From Microterricola gilva (GTDB taxonomy: Bacteria > Actinomycetota > Actinomycetes > Actinomycetales > Microbacteriaceae), in contig NZ_SHLC01000001.1 in NCBI RefSeq assembly GCF_004217495.1, positions 2,542,001-2,606,000 on the forward strand: DNA of 64,000 nt. The letters are read 5' to 3'. Each line of letters opens with the position of its first letter. The first letter of the stretch is position 1. Below are positions 41,711-51,686 of the stretch, one piece after another. A model generated the notes under the pieces. That model did no database searches. It was not told the DNA's origin and saw only the letters and a list, made by a program, of their open reading frames with translations. Position numbers and translations under genes: made by a program.

Positions 41711-42088
41711 TCAGTCCAGGTACACCCAGCGGCCGTCCTCGCGCACGAAGCGGCTGTTCTCGTGCTGCGAGCCCCGGCCCTCCTCGTCCCGGTAGTAGGC
41801 CGTGAACTCGACGGTGCCCTCGGAATCCAGCATGCCGCCGCGGCTGGAGCCGTCGATGTCGAGCCGGTACCAGCGGAGTCCTGCGTCGAGTTCGAGCTCG
41901 GCCGGCCGGGTGCCACTGTGCCAGCTGCGCAGCAGATAGGGCACGTCGCCGACCGCGAAGGCCGAGAAGCGTGAGCGCATCAGCTGCTCGGCGGTGGCGG
42001 CATCCGCCTCGCCACGGTGCAGCCGACCGCAGCAGTCCGCGTAGCTCTCGCCGCTCAGGCACGGGCAGCGGGCGCCGTCGTCGATCAT
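41711..42088 (-). CDS. YchJ-family protein (SEC-C motif)
   Basis: A 125-aa protein with the SEC-C zinc motif at the N-terminus (CPCLSGESYADCCGRLH; three Cys plus Cys/His) followed by an NTF2-like/SnoaL-type YchJ body with RSRFSAFAVGDVPYLLRSWH and VEFTAYYRDEEG. The function of YchJ is unknown. I used the ATG at 42088 (MIDDGARCPC); the upstream ATG at 42187 would overlap the histidine phosphatase coding region. It is closely preceded by that gene and may be co-transcribed. Confidence 0.85.
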   Translation of the reverse strand: MIDDGARCPCLSGESYADCCGRLHRGEADAATAEQLMRSRFSAFAVGDVPYLLRSWHSGTRPAELELDAGLRWYRLDIDGSSRGGMLDSEGTVEFTAYYRDEEGRGSQHENSRFVREDGRWVYLD

Positions 42089-42128
42089 CGGGCTGCGCTC
42101 TGGCGTCGGTTTGCGCTCTGGCACCGGC

Positions 42129-42797
42129 TCAGCCCTGGCTCGCGGGGGCAAGCGGCTCGCCGGCTGCACCGTCGAAGCGAGCCTCATCCGGTTCCACCGT
42201 CACGGCCGCTCCGAGCCAGGACTCGGCGTGCCAGTGCGTGCCGTCGCCGTCGATGACGACGACGCCCGTGTTGGTGAGCGGGCGCGCCGTGACGAACTCG
42301 ACGTCGAGATTGCGCACCGCGTAGCCCGCCCACGCGCGCAACATCGCGCCGTGACTGACCAGAGCGGCGCTCTCATGCCCGCCGCCGACGATCTCCTCGA
42401 TCACCGCATCGAAACGGCCGAAGGCCTCGTGGCCGCTCTCGCCGCCGCGCATCCGCAGGTCGAGGTCGCCGGCCGCCCAGGCCATGCAGGTCTCGAGGTA
42501 CTCGTGCACCGACGGCCAGTCGGTGAGCATCTCGAGTTCGCCGGCTGCCACCTCGCGGAGCCCGTCCCGCACGATGATGTCGAGCTGGCGGTGCCCGGCC
42601 AGCGGCGCAGCCGTCTGCTGCGCACGGTGCTGGCTGGAGGCGTACACCGCCCCGATCGGTTCCCGCGCGAGCAGCTCACCGACCGCGGCGGCCTGCTCGT
42701 GGCCGAGCGCGGTGAGTCCGGGGCCGGGCACGCTGGTGTCCAACGCGCCGATCACGTTGGATGGGGTCTGACCGTGGCGGATGAGGAAGAGGCGCAT
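42129..42797 (-). CDS. Histidine phosphatase family protein
   Basis: A 222-aa phosphoglycerate mutase-like enzyme. The catalytic RHG motif (LIRHGQTPSN) is at the N-terminus, with the second His in VSHGAML, and ASSQHRAQQTA and REVAAGELEML (the Glu acid) in the expected order. Such enzymes dephosphorylate small molecules or proteins through a phosphohistidine; the substrate is unknown. It is separated from the YchJ gene by about 40 bp. The 76-bp gap before the PhnB-like gene shows no obvious terminator. Confidence 0.9.
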   Translation of the reverse strand: MRLFLIRHGQTPSNVIGALDTSVPGPGLTALGHEQAAAVGELLAREPIGAVYASSQHRAQQTAAPLAGHRQLDIIVRDGLREVAAGELEMLTDWPSVHEYLETCMAWAAGDLDLRMRGGESGHEAFGRFDAVIEEIVGGGHESAALVSHGAMLRAWAGYAVRNLDVEFVTARPLTNTGVVVIDGDGTHWHAESWLGAAVTVEPDEARFDGAAGEPLAPASQG

Positions 42798-42873
42798 GCT
42801 CCGACTTTACGCGTCACGGCTGAGCGCGGGGCCGCATCAGCCTGCCCCGCGCGACGTGCGCCGTGATCGTGAT

Positions 42874-43314
42874 CTATGCGGGGCCAGAGCCCGAGATGTT
42901 CACCATCCAGTTGACGCCGTAGCGGTCGGCGCACATGCCGAAGCTGTCGCCCCACGGTGCGGTGACAAGCGGCTGCTGTACCTCTCCGCCATCGCTGAGC
43001 TTCTCCCAGTAGCCGCGCAGCACGGCATCGTCGTCGCCGCTCAGCGAGATCGACGTGGCGTTGACGATGTCACCGCCCGGGTCCATGTGCTTCGGAACGT
43101 CCGAGCCCATCAGAGTGACGCCGTTGTCGCCGTCGAGCTGACCGTGCATGATCTTGTCGACGTCGCCCGGATCCACACTGCCCGCTTGGTCCCCGCCCAT
43201 CAGCTCGCCGAAGGTGTTGAGCGTGAGCTCGCCGCCGAAGACGGTCTTGTAGAACTCCATCGCCTCTCGCGCGGTGTCGCGGAAGTTCAGGTAAGGGTTG
43301 AGTATCACTGACAT
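42874..43314 (-). CDS. PhnB-like VOC domain protein
   Basis: A 146-aa protein of the PhnB/3-demethylubiquinone-methyltransferase-like glyoxalase group. NPYLNFRDTAREAMEFYKTVFGGEL is the signature opening, and FGMCADRYGVNWMVN the closing motif. PhnB-type proteins have no settled enzymatic role. The ATG at 43314 was chosen because this motif begins right after it; an upstream in-frame ATG would add an unrelated N-terminus. It lies about 87 bp downstream of the sugar ABC operon and could be its last gene or independent. Confidence 0.88.
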   Translation of the reverse strand: MSVILNPYLNFRDTAREAMEFYKTVFGGELTLNTFGELMGGDQAGSVDPGDVDKIMHGQLDGDNGVTLMGSDVPKHMDPGGDIVNATSISLSGDDDAVLRGYWEKLSDGGEVQQPLVTAPWGDSFGMCADRYGVNWMVNISGSGPA

Positions 43315-43401
43315 GATCGACCTTTCTGTTCTGACGCTGTCGACCCCGATTATCGTCGGGCTGCGCGCCGCACGCCAGACCCGCGCGGCGCGCACATTCC
43401 A

Positions 43402-44328
43402 CTATTTGAGGCCGGAGCGCACGAAGGCGTCGACGACGTACCGCTGCAGGAAGATGTAGATCAGGAAGATCGGCAGGCAGGCCAGGCCGGATGCCGCCAT
43501 CACCGCACCCCAGTTGTTGCCCTCCGTCCCGAGGAAGCTGCGTATACCCACCTGGATCAGGGCGTCCGAGTTCTGCAGGATCAGGGTCGGCCAGAGGTAC
43601 TCGTTCCAAGCGGAGATGAACAGCATGATGCCGAGTGCGGCGAGCGCCGGCTTCAGGTTCGGAACGACGACCAGCCAGAGCGTACCCCAGCTGGACCGGC
43701 CATCCATCTGGCTCGCGTCCAGCAGTTCCCTCGGGAAGGACTCCATGTGCTGGCGCATGAGCATCACGGCGAAGGCTGAGCACAGGTTCGGCACCACGAC
43801 GCCGGCGATCGTGTTGAGCAGTCCCATCTGCGAGACGAGCACGTAGTTCGGGATCATGGTGACTTGGAAGGGCACCAGCCACGATCCGACGAACACGAGG
43901 AACAACACCTTCTTGCCCGGGAAGTCCCACATGGCGAATCCGTACGAGGCGAGCAACGCGACGAACAGCTGGGCCACCGCAAGCACCAGCGCCATCCCGA
44001 AGGTGTTCGCGAGCATGCCCATGATCGGGATCGCGTCGACCACGTAGCTGAAATTCTCCAGGCTGAGCGGCCAGGGGATGACGTTTTGGGAGAGCGCATC
44101 CTCTGGTGCGCGGAAGGCTGTCGCGAACATCCAGTACACGGGGAAAACGCTGAACAGCGCGAGCACGATGAGCAGCACGTGGCCGACCACCAGGCGCGGA
44201 AGCGAGCGCGTCGCGACGGGTTCGTCGTTTGCCTTGCTGCGCGTCGCAGCGGATGCCGCGCCGCCGGTCGGAGCCGAGGCGCGGGTTGGCTGAATGGGAA
44301 GAGTGGTGTCGATCGTTGCAAATGCCAT
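43402..44328 (-). CDS. Carbohydrate-type ABC transporter permease (MalG/UgpE-like)
   Basis: A 308-aa permease with an Ala/Thr-rich N-terminus (about 1-43) and six hydrophobic helices. The opening helix (VVGHVLLIVLALFSVFPVYWMFATAF) and the EAA-type loop RELLDASQMDGRSSWGTLWLVVVPNLKPAL are typical of the MalG branch. Partner of the following permease. It is the last transporter gene of an operon that runs from the ATPase at 49578. The gap between the permeases is only 9 bp. Confidence 0.92.
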   Translation of the reverse strand: MAFATIDTTLPIQPTRASAPTGGAASAATRSKANDEPVATRSLPRLVVGHVLLIVLALFSVFPVYWMFATAFRAPEDALSQNVIPWPLSLENFSYVVDAIPIMGMLANTFGMALVLAVAQLFVALLASYGFAMWDFPGKKVLFLVFVGSWLVPFQVTMIPNYVLVSQMGLLNTIAGVVVPNLCSAFAVMLMRQHMESFPRELLDASQMDGRSSWGTLWLVVVPNLKPALAALGIMLFISAWNEYLWPTLILQNSDALIQVGIRSFLGTEGNNWGAVMAASGLACLPIFLIYIFLQRYVVDAFVRSGLK

Positions 44329-44337
44329 GAGGTCCGC

Positions 44338-45282
44338 CTAGTTGTCGTGGAAGCTCAGTCGCTCGGTCAGCTCGACGAAGATCAGGGCGATCAGCCCGAA
44401 TCCGACGAAGAACAGCGTGCCGGCCGCCGCTGCGAGTCCGGCATCGAAGTTGCGGAAGCCGAACTGGTAGAGCAGGTAGTAGATGTTGGTGGATGACCCG
44501 CTCGGGCCGCCCTGCGTGACGATGTCGATGATCGGGTACGTCCACTGGGCGGAGAGCAGAACGGTCATCAACCCCATGAAGACCAGGCTCGGCGAGAGCA
44601 GGGGGACGATGATCTTCCAGGTGATCTGTCGAGTGCTGGCACCGTCGAGGGCCGCGGCTGCCGAGTAGTCCGGGTTGATGCCGGCGAGCCCTGCCGAGAT
44701 GACGAGCACACCGAAGCCGAGCATCTGCCAGCCGACGATCACGATCACGGCCCAGATCGACAGTGCCGGGTCGCGGAAGACGTTGCCCATGTCCCAGCCG
44801 AAAGTCGCAGCGATGGTGGGGATGGTGCCGCCTTCCGGTGCGAACAGCCAGCGCCAGATGGCGCTCGTAGCGACCGGGGTGAGGAGGAACGGAATGAAGA
44901 TCAGGGCCTGATAGACCGTCTTCGCCCGGCCCTTCACCCGGCGGGCGAGAAGCGCGATGGCGACCGGGAGGAGGAGGGAGAAGACGAGGAACGCAAGAAT
45001 GTAGACACCCGTGTTGAGCAGCGCCTGGTGCAGCTCCGGCAAGGTGAGCACCGTCGTGTAGTTCTCGGTGCCGACAAAGCTCTTCGGGCTGGTCGGGATG
45101 AGGTTCCAGTCGAAGAACGACAGCCAGAAGCTCTCGACCAGGGGCTTGTACGTCCAGGTGACGAGCAGGATGACGGCGGGAATCAGGTAGAGATACGGGG
45201 CGAGCCGCAGCTTACGCCGCGGCCGCCCGGGGCGGGTGGCGTCGGCAGGAGCCGGCGCACCCGCCACGGACGGAACGAACAT
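44338..45282 (-). CDS. Carbohydrate-type ABC transporter permease (MalF/UgpA-like)
   Basis: A 314-aa permease with six helices. The first is APYLYLIPAVILLVTWTYKPLVES, and the segment SLFDWNLIPTS-like SFFDWNLIPTSPKSFVGTENYTTVL is the UgpA/MalF opening. The EAA-type loop is YSAAAALDGASTRQITWKIIVPLLSP. It starts 2 bp after the phosphodiesterase stop, so the two are translated together. Substrate class is inferred from similarity to glycerol-3-phosphate and sugar importers and from the phosphatase genes in the operon. Confidence 0.92.
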   Translation of the reverse strand: MFVPSVAGAPAPADATRPGRPRRKLRLAPYLYLIPAVILLVTWTYKPLVESFWLSFFDWNLIPTSPKSFVGTENYTTVLTLPELHQALLNTGVYILAFLVFSLLLPVAIALLARRVKGRAKTVYQALIFIPFLLTPVATSAIWRWLFAPEGGTIPTIAATFGWDMGNVFRDPALSIWAVIVIVGWQMLGFGVLVISAGLAGINPDYSAAAALDGASTRQITWKIIVPLLSPSLVFMGLMTVLLSAQWTYPIIDIVTQGGPSGSSTNIYYLLYQFGFRNFDAGLAAAAGTLFFVGFGLIALIFVELTERLSFHDN

Positions 45283-45284
45283 GC

Positions 45285-46187
45285 CTACGCCTCGGTCGAT
45301 GCGTTGACGAGGGCGAGCTGTTCGTCTGCGCTCATCTGCATGAACGCGGTCAGCATCTCCGCCGACATCTCGTAGACCGTGGGGAACGAGCCGATCGGCA
45401 CCACGGAGTGCAGCAGGCGGTCGCTGTACACGTGCACGAGGTTGTACGACTGTCCGCCGTTCTGGCCGCGGGCCGCCGGGTACTCAACCTGCAGGTCCTG
45501 GGTGTAGCAGGTGGCCGAAGCGACGGACACCGGCACGCCGGCGAAGGTGCTGTTCGTCGAGTAGTGCAGGTGCCCCCCGAGGATGCCGCGGACATCCGTG
45601 CCCTCGATCACCTCGGCGAGACGGTGCTGGTCACGCAGCTCCACGAGGGCGAGCAGCCCGAGCGGGCTCGGCACGGGCGGGTGGTGCATCGCAATGAGCG
45701 TCCCGTCGGGAGCCGGAGTGGCGAGTACGTCGCGCAGCCAGTCGAGTTGAGCGTCGCTGATCTCACCGTAGTGTTGCCCCGGAACCGTCGAGTCAAGCGA
45801 GATGATCCGCAGGCCGTTGATGTCGAAGACACGGTCGATCGGGTCGGTGTCGGCCGGTTCGTCGAGCAGGCCCACCCGGAACGCGCCGCGTTCGTCGTGG
45901 TTGCCGATGACCCAGACCACCTCGGCACCGAGGGCCGCGGCCGCAGGCTCGACGATGGCGCGGAGGCGGGCGTATGCGTTGGCCTGCCCGGCATCGGCGA
46001 GGTCGCCCGTGAACACGATGGCTTCCGGTCGGGCGCCGGACTTCGCGAAGCCCTCGAACAGCTGCACCAGGTTGGCGTCGCTGTCGATGCTGTCGTGGAG
46101 CAGGTCACCGGTCTCGACGAAGTGCGTGTCGCTCAGGTGGAGGATGAAGTGGTCGGCGGCCGGAAACTGGCCCTGAAATGCGTTCAT
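45285..46187 (-). CDS. CpdA-like metallophosphoesterase in an ABC transporter operon
   Basis: A 300-aa calcineurin-type phosphodiesterase: LHLSDTH, FTGDLADAG, IGNHDERG, AMHHPPVP and GGHLHYS. It is a close paralogue of the protein at 15161-16084; the two align across their whole length, including the TCYTQDL segment. It starts inside the phosphatase stop (ATGA) and the permease gene follows after 2 bp. The operon context suggests it cleaves a phosphodiester that has been imported, for example a glycerophosphodiester; a cAMP phosphodiesterase role is the main alternative. No signal peptide, so it acts in the cytoplasm. Confidence 0.9.
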   Translation of the reverse strand: MNAFQGQFPAADHFILHLSDTHFVETGDLLHDSIDSDANLVQLFEGFAKSGARPEAIVFTGDLADAGQANAYARLRAIVEPAAAALGAEVVWVIGNHDERGAFRVGLLDEPADTDPIDRVFDINGLRIISLDSTVPGQHYGEISDAQLDWLRDVLATPAPDGTLIAMHHPPVPSPLGLLALVELRDQHRLAEVIEGTDVRGILGGHLHYSTNSTFAGVPVSVASATCYTQDLQVEYPAARGQNGGQSYNLVHVYSDRLLHSVVPIGSFPTVYEMSAEMLTAFMQMSADEQLALVNASTEA

Positions 46188-47017
46188 GCTGCGTTCTCCT
46201 CAGAGGTGTCGGTTGCAGAGTTATCGGTTGCAGAGATGTCGGTGGTGGTGTCGCGGATGAGCGTCAGGCGGAGCGCCTGCAGGTCGTCGGCGCTGAGCCC
46301 TTCGGCCAGCAGGTACTCCGCGGCGGACCCGTGTTCCCTGTCGATCCGGTCGAGCAGCGTTTCGAGCAGCTCGGGCGGGCTGGCGCTCATGATGGTGTTG
46401 AGCTCCGCGCTGTCTGGGATACCGTGCGCCAGCATCTGGCCGCGAATGGTCTCCACCCATTCGCCGCGCAGGTTCTCCTCCGTCGCCGCATAGTCGGCAA
46501 CGACATCGCGGCGAGAGACACCGGCGGCGAGCTGGGCCAGTGCGATGACGAGGCCGGTGCGGTCCTTCCCCGCCGTGCAGTGCACGAGGACGGGCGTGTC
46601 GGCGGAGCGGGCGATCAGCTCGATCGCTCGAACGACGTTGGCGCCGAAGCTGTCGATGATGGAGTCATAGATGCCGGCCAGGGTGACGTCTGCCGTGGCC
46701 ATCGTCTGGGGGTCGGCGCCCTCGAAGATCGGCGCGTTCACCACCTCGGCCCCGACACCGTCAAGGCGACTGGGATCGCGACCCTGTTCGGATGTGTCGC
46801 GGAGGTCGACGACGAGTCCGATCCGGAGGTCGCGGAGCATCTCCTGGCCCTCAGCGGTCAGCCTGTGCAGGCCGTCCGACCGGAAGAGCTTGCCCCAGCG
46901 GAGCTGCCCGTCGGTGGCCGGGTAGCCGCCGGCGTCACGCAGGTTGTACGTTCCGGGGACGCGAATCGGGGAGTGGCCGTTTGCGGCCGCGGGCGTGATC
47001 ATCTGTTCTGCGCTCAC
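46184..47017 (-). CDS. Tyrosine phosphatase family protein (PtpB/LipA-like)
   Basis: A 277-aa phosphatase. The catalytic P-loop is HCTAGKDRTG (Cys147, Arg153), the CX5R motif; NLRDAGGYP near residue 25 and VVDLRDTSEQGRDPSRL are the family's other blocks. Relatives such as mycobacterial PtpB dephosphorylate phosphotyrosine and phosphoinositides. The start is the GTG that overlaps the SBP stop (GTGA), so it is coupled to the binding-protein gene. Together with the phosphodiesterase it could strip phosphate from an imported substrate. The C-terminal Asp/Thr/Ser tail (about 255-277) is a short repeat. Confidence 0.9.
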   Translation of the reverse strand: MSAEQMITPAAANGHSPIRVPGTYNLRDAGGYPATDGQLRWGKLFRSDGLHRLTAEGQEMLRDLRIGLVVDLRDTSEQGRDPSRLDGVGAEVVNAPIFEGADPQTMATADVTLAGIYDSIIDSFGANVVRAIELIARSADTPVLVHCTAGKDRTGLVIALAQLAAGVSRRDVVADYAATEENLRGEWVETIRGQMLAHGIPDSAELNTIMSASPPELLETLLDRIDREHGSAAEYLLAEGLSADDLQALRLTLIRDTTTDISATDNSATDTSEENAA

Positions 47018-48369
47018 TTGCTGATCAGCTCCTGGGCGCGCTCCTGCGCGGCGCCGAGAGTCTTCGCCGGGTCCTTGCCGTAGAAGACGGACTCTTCGAT
47101 TGCGGTCGCCAGGATGTCGTCGACCTGCACATAGCTGTTGCCCGGGTACGACACCCACGGCTCGAGGTTGTCGAGCTGGGCGAGGTTGGGAGCGACCAGC
47201 GGGTTGCCGGCGGCCCACTCGGCGAGCGGCCCGTCGCCCTCAGTCATGGTGTTGCGCAGCGGCAGGTAGCCGATGGTGCTCGTGATCGTCTCGTAGGCGT
47301 GGGCGCTCGTCATGAAGCTGATGAACTCCCAGGATGCGCGCTGCTTCGCCGGGTCGGTGCTGAAGGTGAACAGGGCCGAGCCGGAGTTCGTCGGGACGAC
47401 GGGCTGGTCGCCGAATGCGGGCATGCCGGTGTTCTTCAGTTCCCAGCCGCCCGCCTGCGCGGCGCCCATGTACATGCCCTGAAGTGCGGAGGTCTGCAGC
47501 TGCATCACCGAGTCGCCGCGGGCGAAGCCTTCCATCTGGGCCAGCGAGTCCTGGTTGGCGAGGACCCCCTCGTCGAACAGTTCGCGCAGCTCCTGGATGG
47601 CGCCGACGGCGTTCTCCTCGCCGAACTCGATCGTGCTGCGGTCCTCGCTGAGCACGCGTCCGTCGTTCGAGCGGATGATGCCCTGCATGCACCAGTTGCC
47701 GCCCTTGACCGCGCACGACAGGGTCAACGCGGGCTTGCCCGTCTTCGCGGTGACGGTGCGGGCGACGTCGGCGACGGCATCCCAGGTCGACAGGTCGACA
47801 TCGGCCGGGACGCCCGCGGCCTCCAGCGCCGTTGCGTTGTAGAACAGCACCGGGGTGGAGAAGACGTACGGCATGCCGTAGGTCACGCCGTCCCAGTCGG
47901 CCAGGGTGGCCGCGCGCTCGTGGAACGGGTACTCGCCGCCGAGGTGCTCCTGGATGGCCTCCGAACCGACGAGTTTCTCCAGGGGCTGGGCACCGAGCTC
48001 GTTGACGGTGAAGTCGAGGGCGTCGAAGGTGATCTGAGCGACATCCGGTGCCGCCCCGGCCAGCATCTGGGTCTGCACGCTTCCGACCGTATTGCCGCTG
48101 TCGCCCTGGGTGGGCTGCGCGGTGACTGTGATGTTCGGGTGCTCGGCCATGAAATCGGCAACGAGGCTGTTGACGGTGTCGGTCCAGGGGCCGGCCTGCA
48201 GCAGGTTGTAGGTCTCGAAGACGATGCTGACCTTCTGGTCGGCGGCCAGCTCGGGGACGGTGCCGGATGCCGTGCCAGCGGTGTCTGTGGCCGCGGAGGC
48301 GCAGCCGGTGAATGCGAGAGTTCCGGCCGTCAGGACGGCCAGGACGCTCAGGGATCGGCGAAGACGCAT
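47014..48369 (-). CDS. Carbohydrate-type ABC substrate-binding lipoprotein
   Basis: A 451-aa SBP of the family 1/8 type. The signal peptide ends in lipobox AFTGC (Cys about 23). Mature regions include VSIVFETYNLLQAGPWTDTVNSLVADFMAEHPNI, the hinge PDVAQITFDALDF, MPYVFSTPVLFYNATALEAAG and AAGNPLVAPNLAQLDNLEPW. Similar SBPs bind sugars or glycerol-3-phosphate. The gene directly overlaps the phosphatase and is preceded by the ATPase gene with a 54-bp gap. Unlike the SBP genes at 24957 and 60981, no hairpin follows it. Confidence 0.92.
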   Translation of the reverse strand: MRLRRSLSVLAVLTAGTLAFTGCASAATDTAGTASGTVPELAADQKVSIVFETYNLLQAGPWTDTVNSLVADFMAEHPNITVTAQPTQGDSGNTVGSVQTQMLAGAAPDVAQITFDALDFTVNELGAQPLEKLVGSEAIQEHLGGEYPFHERAATLADWDGVTYGMPYVFSTPVLFYNATALEAAGVPADVDLSTWDAVADVARTVTAKTGKPALTLSCAVKGGNWCMQGIIRSNDGRVLSEDRSTIEFGEENAVGAIQELRELFDEGVLANQDSLAQMEGFARGDSVMQLQTSALQGMYMGAAQAGGWELKNTGMPAFGDQPVVPTNSGSALFTFSTDPAKQRASWEFISFMTSAHAYETITSTIGYLPLRNTMTEGDGPLAEWAAGNPLVAPNLAQLDNLEPWVSYPGNSYVQVDDILATAIEESVFYGKDPAKTLGAAQERAQELISK

Positions 48370-48423
48370 GGTGGAGAACTCCTTGGGGTGTAGGTGATGT
48401 GGTGGGTGGTGTGGTGGTGAGGG

Positions 48424-49578
<1,155 letters not shown>

Positions 49579-49795
49579 GGCTCTTCTCCTCGTGTCCGGG
49601 AACGGCGCTTCCTCAGATGGGAGAGCGAGGAAATACCGTTCCACTGGAGATTCGCCGGTGCCGATGAATCGAAAGGAGCGGTCAGGTGAACGACAGGTTT
49701 GCGGGATCGGAACAGTCGAACCGGCCGATTCCGGGGTCGCCGAAGGGCGACGTCAGGCACGCTGTCACGACGTCGTCGGGCCGTCGGGGTGTGGG

Positions 49796-50668
49796 CTACT
49801 CCCCCTCGATGATGTCGAGCGCTTCGTCGAGCAGCGGCCCGGAGGGACCGGCGGTGTGGCCGAGGATGGATGCGACGGCATCCTGCAGGGCGGCAAGGAG
49901 TAGAACCTGGATGATGTTGCCGCTGACGGCGCCGTCAGCCCAGGAATGGTAGCTCGCGCCAGCGACAAGGGAATGGTCGGCCAACTGGCTGAGCGGCGAG
50001 CGGGAGTAACTCGTAACCCCGACCACGATGGCACTCGATGCCCGTGCAGCCTTGACGGCACGCAGCGTCACGCTGTTCATGCCGCTGTCGCTGACTGCGA
50101 TGCAGACGTCGCCGGAACCGAGGGTGCGGGCCGAGAGTTGTTGCGTCACCGAGTCGTGCGGCGCCTCGACCGGACGACCGGCGGTGAGCAGGCGCAGCGC
50201 CATCATCTGGGCGCTGGGCCCTGATCCGCCGTTGGAGACGAGGAGCACGCGCCGTGCCGCGGCGATCGCCCGGGCGGCGGCGTCGAACGCGTCGTAATCG
50301 AGAGCGCCAAGGGCACTGTTCAGATCGCGTGCTGCGGATTCGAAGAGCGCCGGGACTCTCCCGCGGCTCCCAGCTGCACGGTCGACGTCGCTGTCCCTGC
50401 TGCTCTCAGCGGCTCCGAGATCACGCAACAGCAGCAGCCGCAGGTGTTGGAAACCGCGAAAGCCGAGGTTCTGGCACGCCCGGATGACCGTCGCCGGTGA
50501 CGTGTCGGTGCGGGCAGCCAGATCTGCGACCGAGAGCATTGCAACGCCGGGCGCGTCATCGGCGCACGCCTGCGCCACGCGCTGTTCGCTCGGCACCAGC
50601 GATGGGATCAGGGAGCGGATCACGCCCACGGTATCGCCCGGCAGCGGATCGGCGGTCAGATGTGTCAT
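49796..50668 (-). CDS. MurR/RpiR-family transcriptional regulator
   Basis: A 290-aa regulator with an N-terminal HTH_6 domain (about 18-95; VADLAARTDTSPATVIRACQNLGFRGFQHLRLLL) and a C-terminal SIS domain (about 115-275; RRVLLVSNGGSGPSAQMMALRL and GDVCIAVSDSGMNSVTLRAVKAAR) that binds phosphosugars. It lies upstream of, and in the same direction as, the phosphatase-containing ABC operon, so it probably controls it in response to a phosphorylated sugar. This is inferred. The operator may be in the gap 49579-49795. Confidence 0.9.
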   Translation of the reverse strand: MTHLTADPLPGDTVGVIRSLIPSLVPSEQRVAQACADDAPGVAMLSVADLAARTDTSPATVIRACQNLGFRGFQHLRLLLLRDLGAAESSRDSDVDRAAGSRGRVPALFESAARDLNSALGALDYDAFDAAARAIAAARRVLLVSNGGSGPSAQMMALRLLTAGRPVEAPHDSVTQQLSARTLGSGDVCIAVSDSGMNSVTLRAVKAARASSAIVVGVTSYSRSPLSQLADHSLVAGASYHSWADGAVSGNIIQVLLLAALQDAVASILGHTAGPSGPLLDEALDIIEGE

Positions 50669-50731
50669 GCCGCCGTGTTTACCATGCCGCGGTTACGCCC
50701 AGGCAAAGCGAGCGCGCCGGGCCTGCCAGAA

Positions 50732-51034
50732 TCAGCGAGTGCGAAGGCGACCGGGCAGGAACGGCAGCAGTGGCGGCGTGTAGACGAGCGCGGCCGGCGG
50801 GGTCTCGTCGAAGACGTACACGGCCGTGCCCCAGCGCCAGATCCGGTTGAAGATGAAGACGCGGATGACGCCGGAGGCGCCGACCCGCTCTGCGGCCTCC
50901 GGAAGCTGCCAGGTGCCGACGCCCCACTGTGCCGGCTGACCCCGGCCGGCGATGACGACCGTCGGTTTGGACCGCCAGCTGAACAACGGCTTCTTCAGCG
51001 TCAGTTCGAGACGCGGGGTCGGGGCTGCAGGCAT
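50732..51034 (-). CDS. Conserved hypothetical protein, 100 aa
   Basis: I do not recognise this protein. It looks like a small beta-rich domain: LELTLKKPLFSWRSKPTVVIAGRGQPAQWGVGTW, then GVIRVFIFNRIWRWGTAVYVF, then YTPPLLPFLPGRL. It has no signal peptide. It begins 9 bp after the DoxX gene stop and is therefore co-transcribed with it. A product carrying aromatic and basic residues throughout, as here, suggests real coding. Confidence 0.6.
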   Translation of the reverse strand: MPAAPTPRLELTLKKPLFSWRSKPTVVIAGRGQPAQWGVGTWQLPEAAERVGASGVIRVFIFNRIWRWGTAVYVFDETPPAALVYTPPLLPFLPGRLRTR

Positions 51035-51043
51035 CCGTCCAGC

Positions 51044-51529
51044 CTAGGCCGCTCGCCGGCCGGGCTCCGTCGCGCGTGGGCGGTCCCGCCACGCTGCGGT
51101 GGACCAGAGCGCCACGGCGACGAGCAACGGCTGGAAGAAGAGTCGCCCGAAGCGCGCACCATCGCTGTCCAGGCCGAAACCGTCGCGGGCGTCCAGCCAC
51201 TGCCCGATATTGCCGGGGAAGACCGCGACGAAGAAGAGCGCGACCGCCCAGCCAACGGGCACACGCCGCTTGGCGAGCAACACAAGCGCGCCGCCGAGGG
51301 TGATCTCGGCGATGCCGGAGAGCACGACAACGAGATCGGGATCAAGTGGCAGCCACGGCGGCACCTGCGCCTGAAACTCCTCGCGAGCGAAGGTCAGGTG
51401 GCCGACACCGGCGACGGTGAGCGCCACCCCGAGGGCGACGCGCACGATCGTGCGCCCGAGTGTTGTGCGTTCCCTCGGCTCGAGCAGCCGGGCAAGGAAG
51501 CCCCTCGTCGTTTCATCAGACGCACTCAT
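51044..51529 (-). CDS. DoxX-family membrane protein
   Basis: A 161-aa protein with four hydrophobic helices: VALGVALTVAGVGHLTF, LVVVLSGIAEITLGGALVLL, VGWAVALFFVAVFPGNIGQWL and RLFFQPLLVAVALWSTAAW. The GHLTF and GNIGQW segments are typical of DoxX. Members are thought to act in thiol or quinone redox at the membrane; the role here is unknown. It is the first gene of a two-gene unit with the 100-aa protein. The gap to the divergent zinc-motif gene (51530-51686) shows no clear promoter. Confidence 0.88.
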   Translation of the reverse strand: MSASDETTRGFLARLLEPRERTTLGRTIVRVALGVALTVAGVGHLTFAREEFQAQVPPWLPLDPDLVVVLSGIAEITLGGALVLLAKRRVPVGWAVALFFVAVFPGNIGQWLDARDGFGLDSDGARFGRLFFQPLLVAVALWSTAAWRDRPRATEPGRRAA

Positions 51530-51686
51530 CGGTGGTGGTGGACCCTTCGCTCGGTAGGCGGAATCATGACGGGCGCGAACACGACATCCGAGCAGCGTGG
51601 CACAGTATTCCGTTCCGCACCATCGATGGTGCCGATGGCGCTTTCGTCGCCGCCGTGCTCAGCCGGATCGCCTACGCTTGGACATC

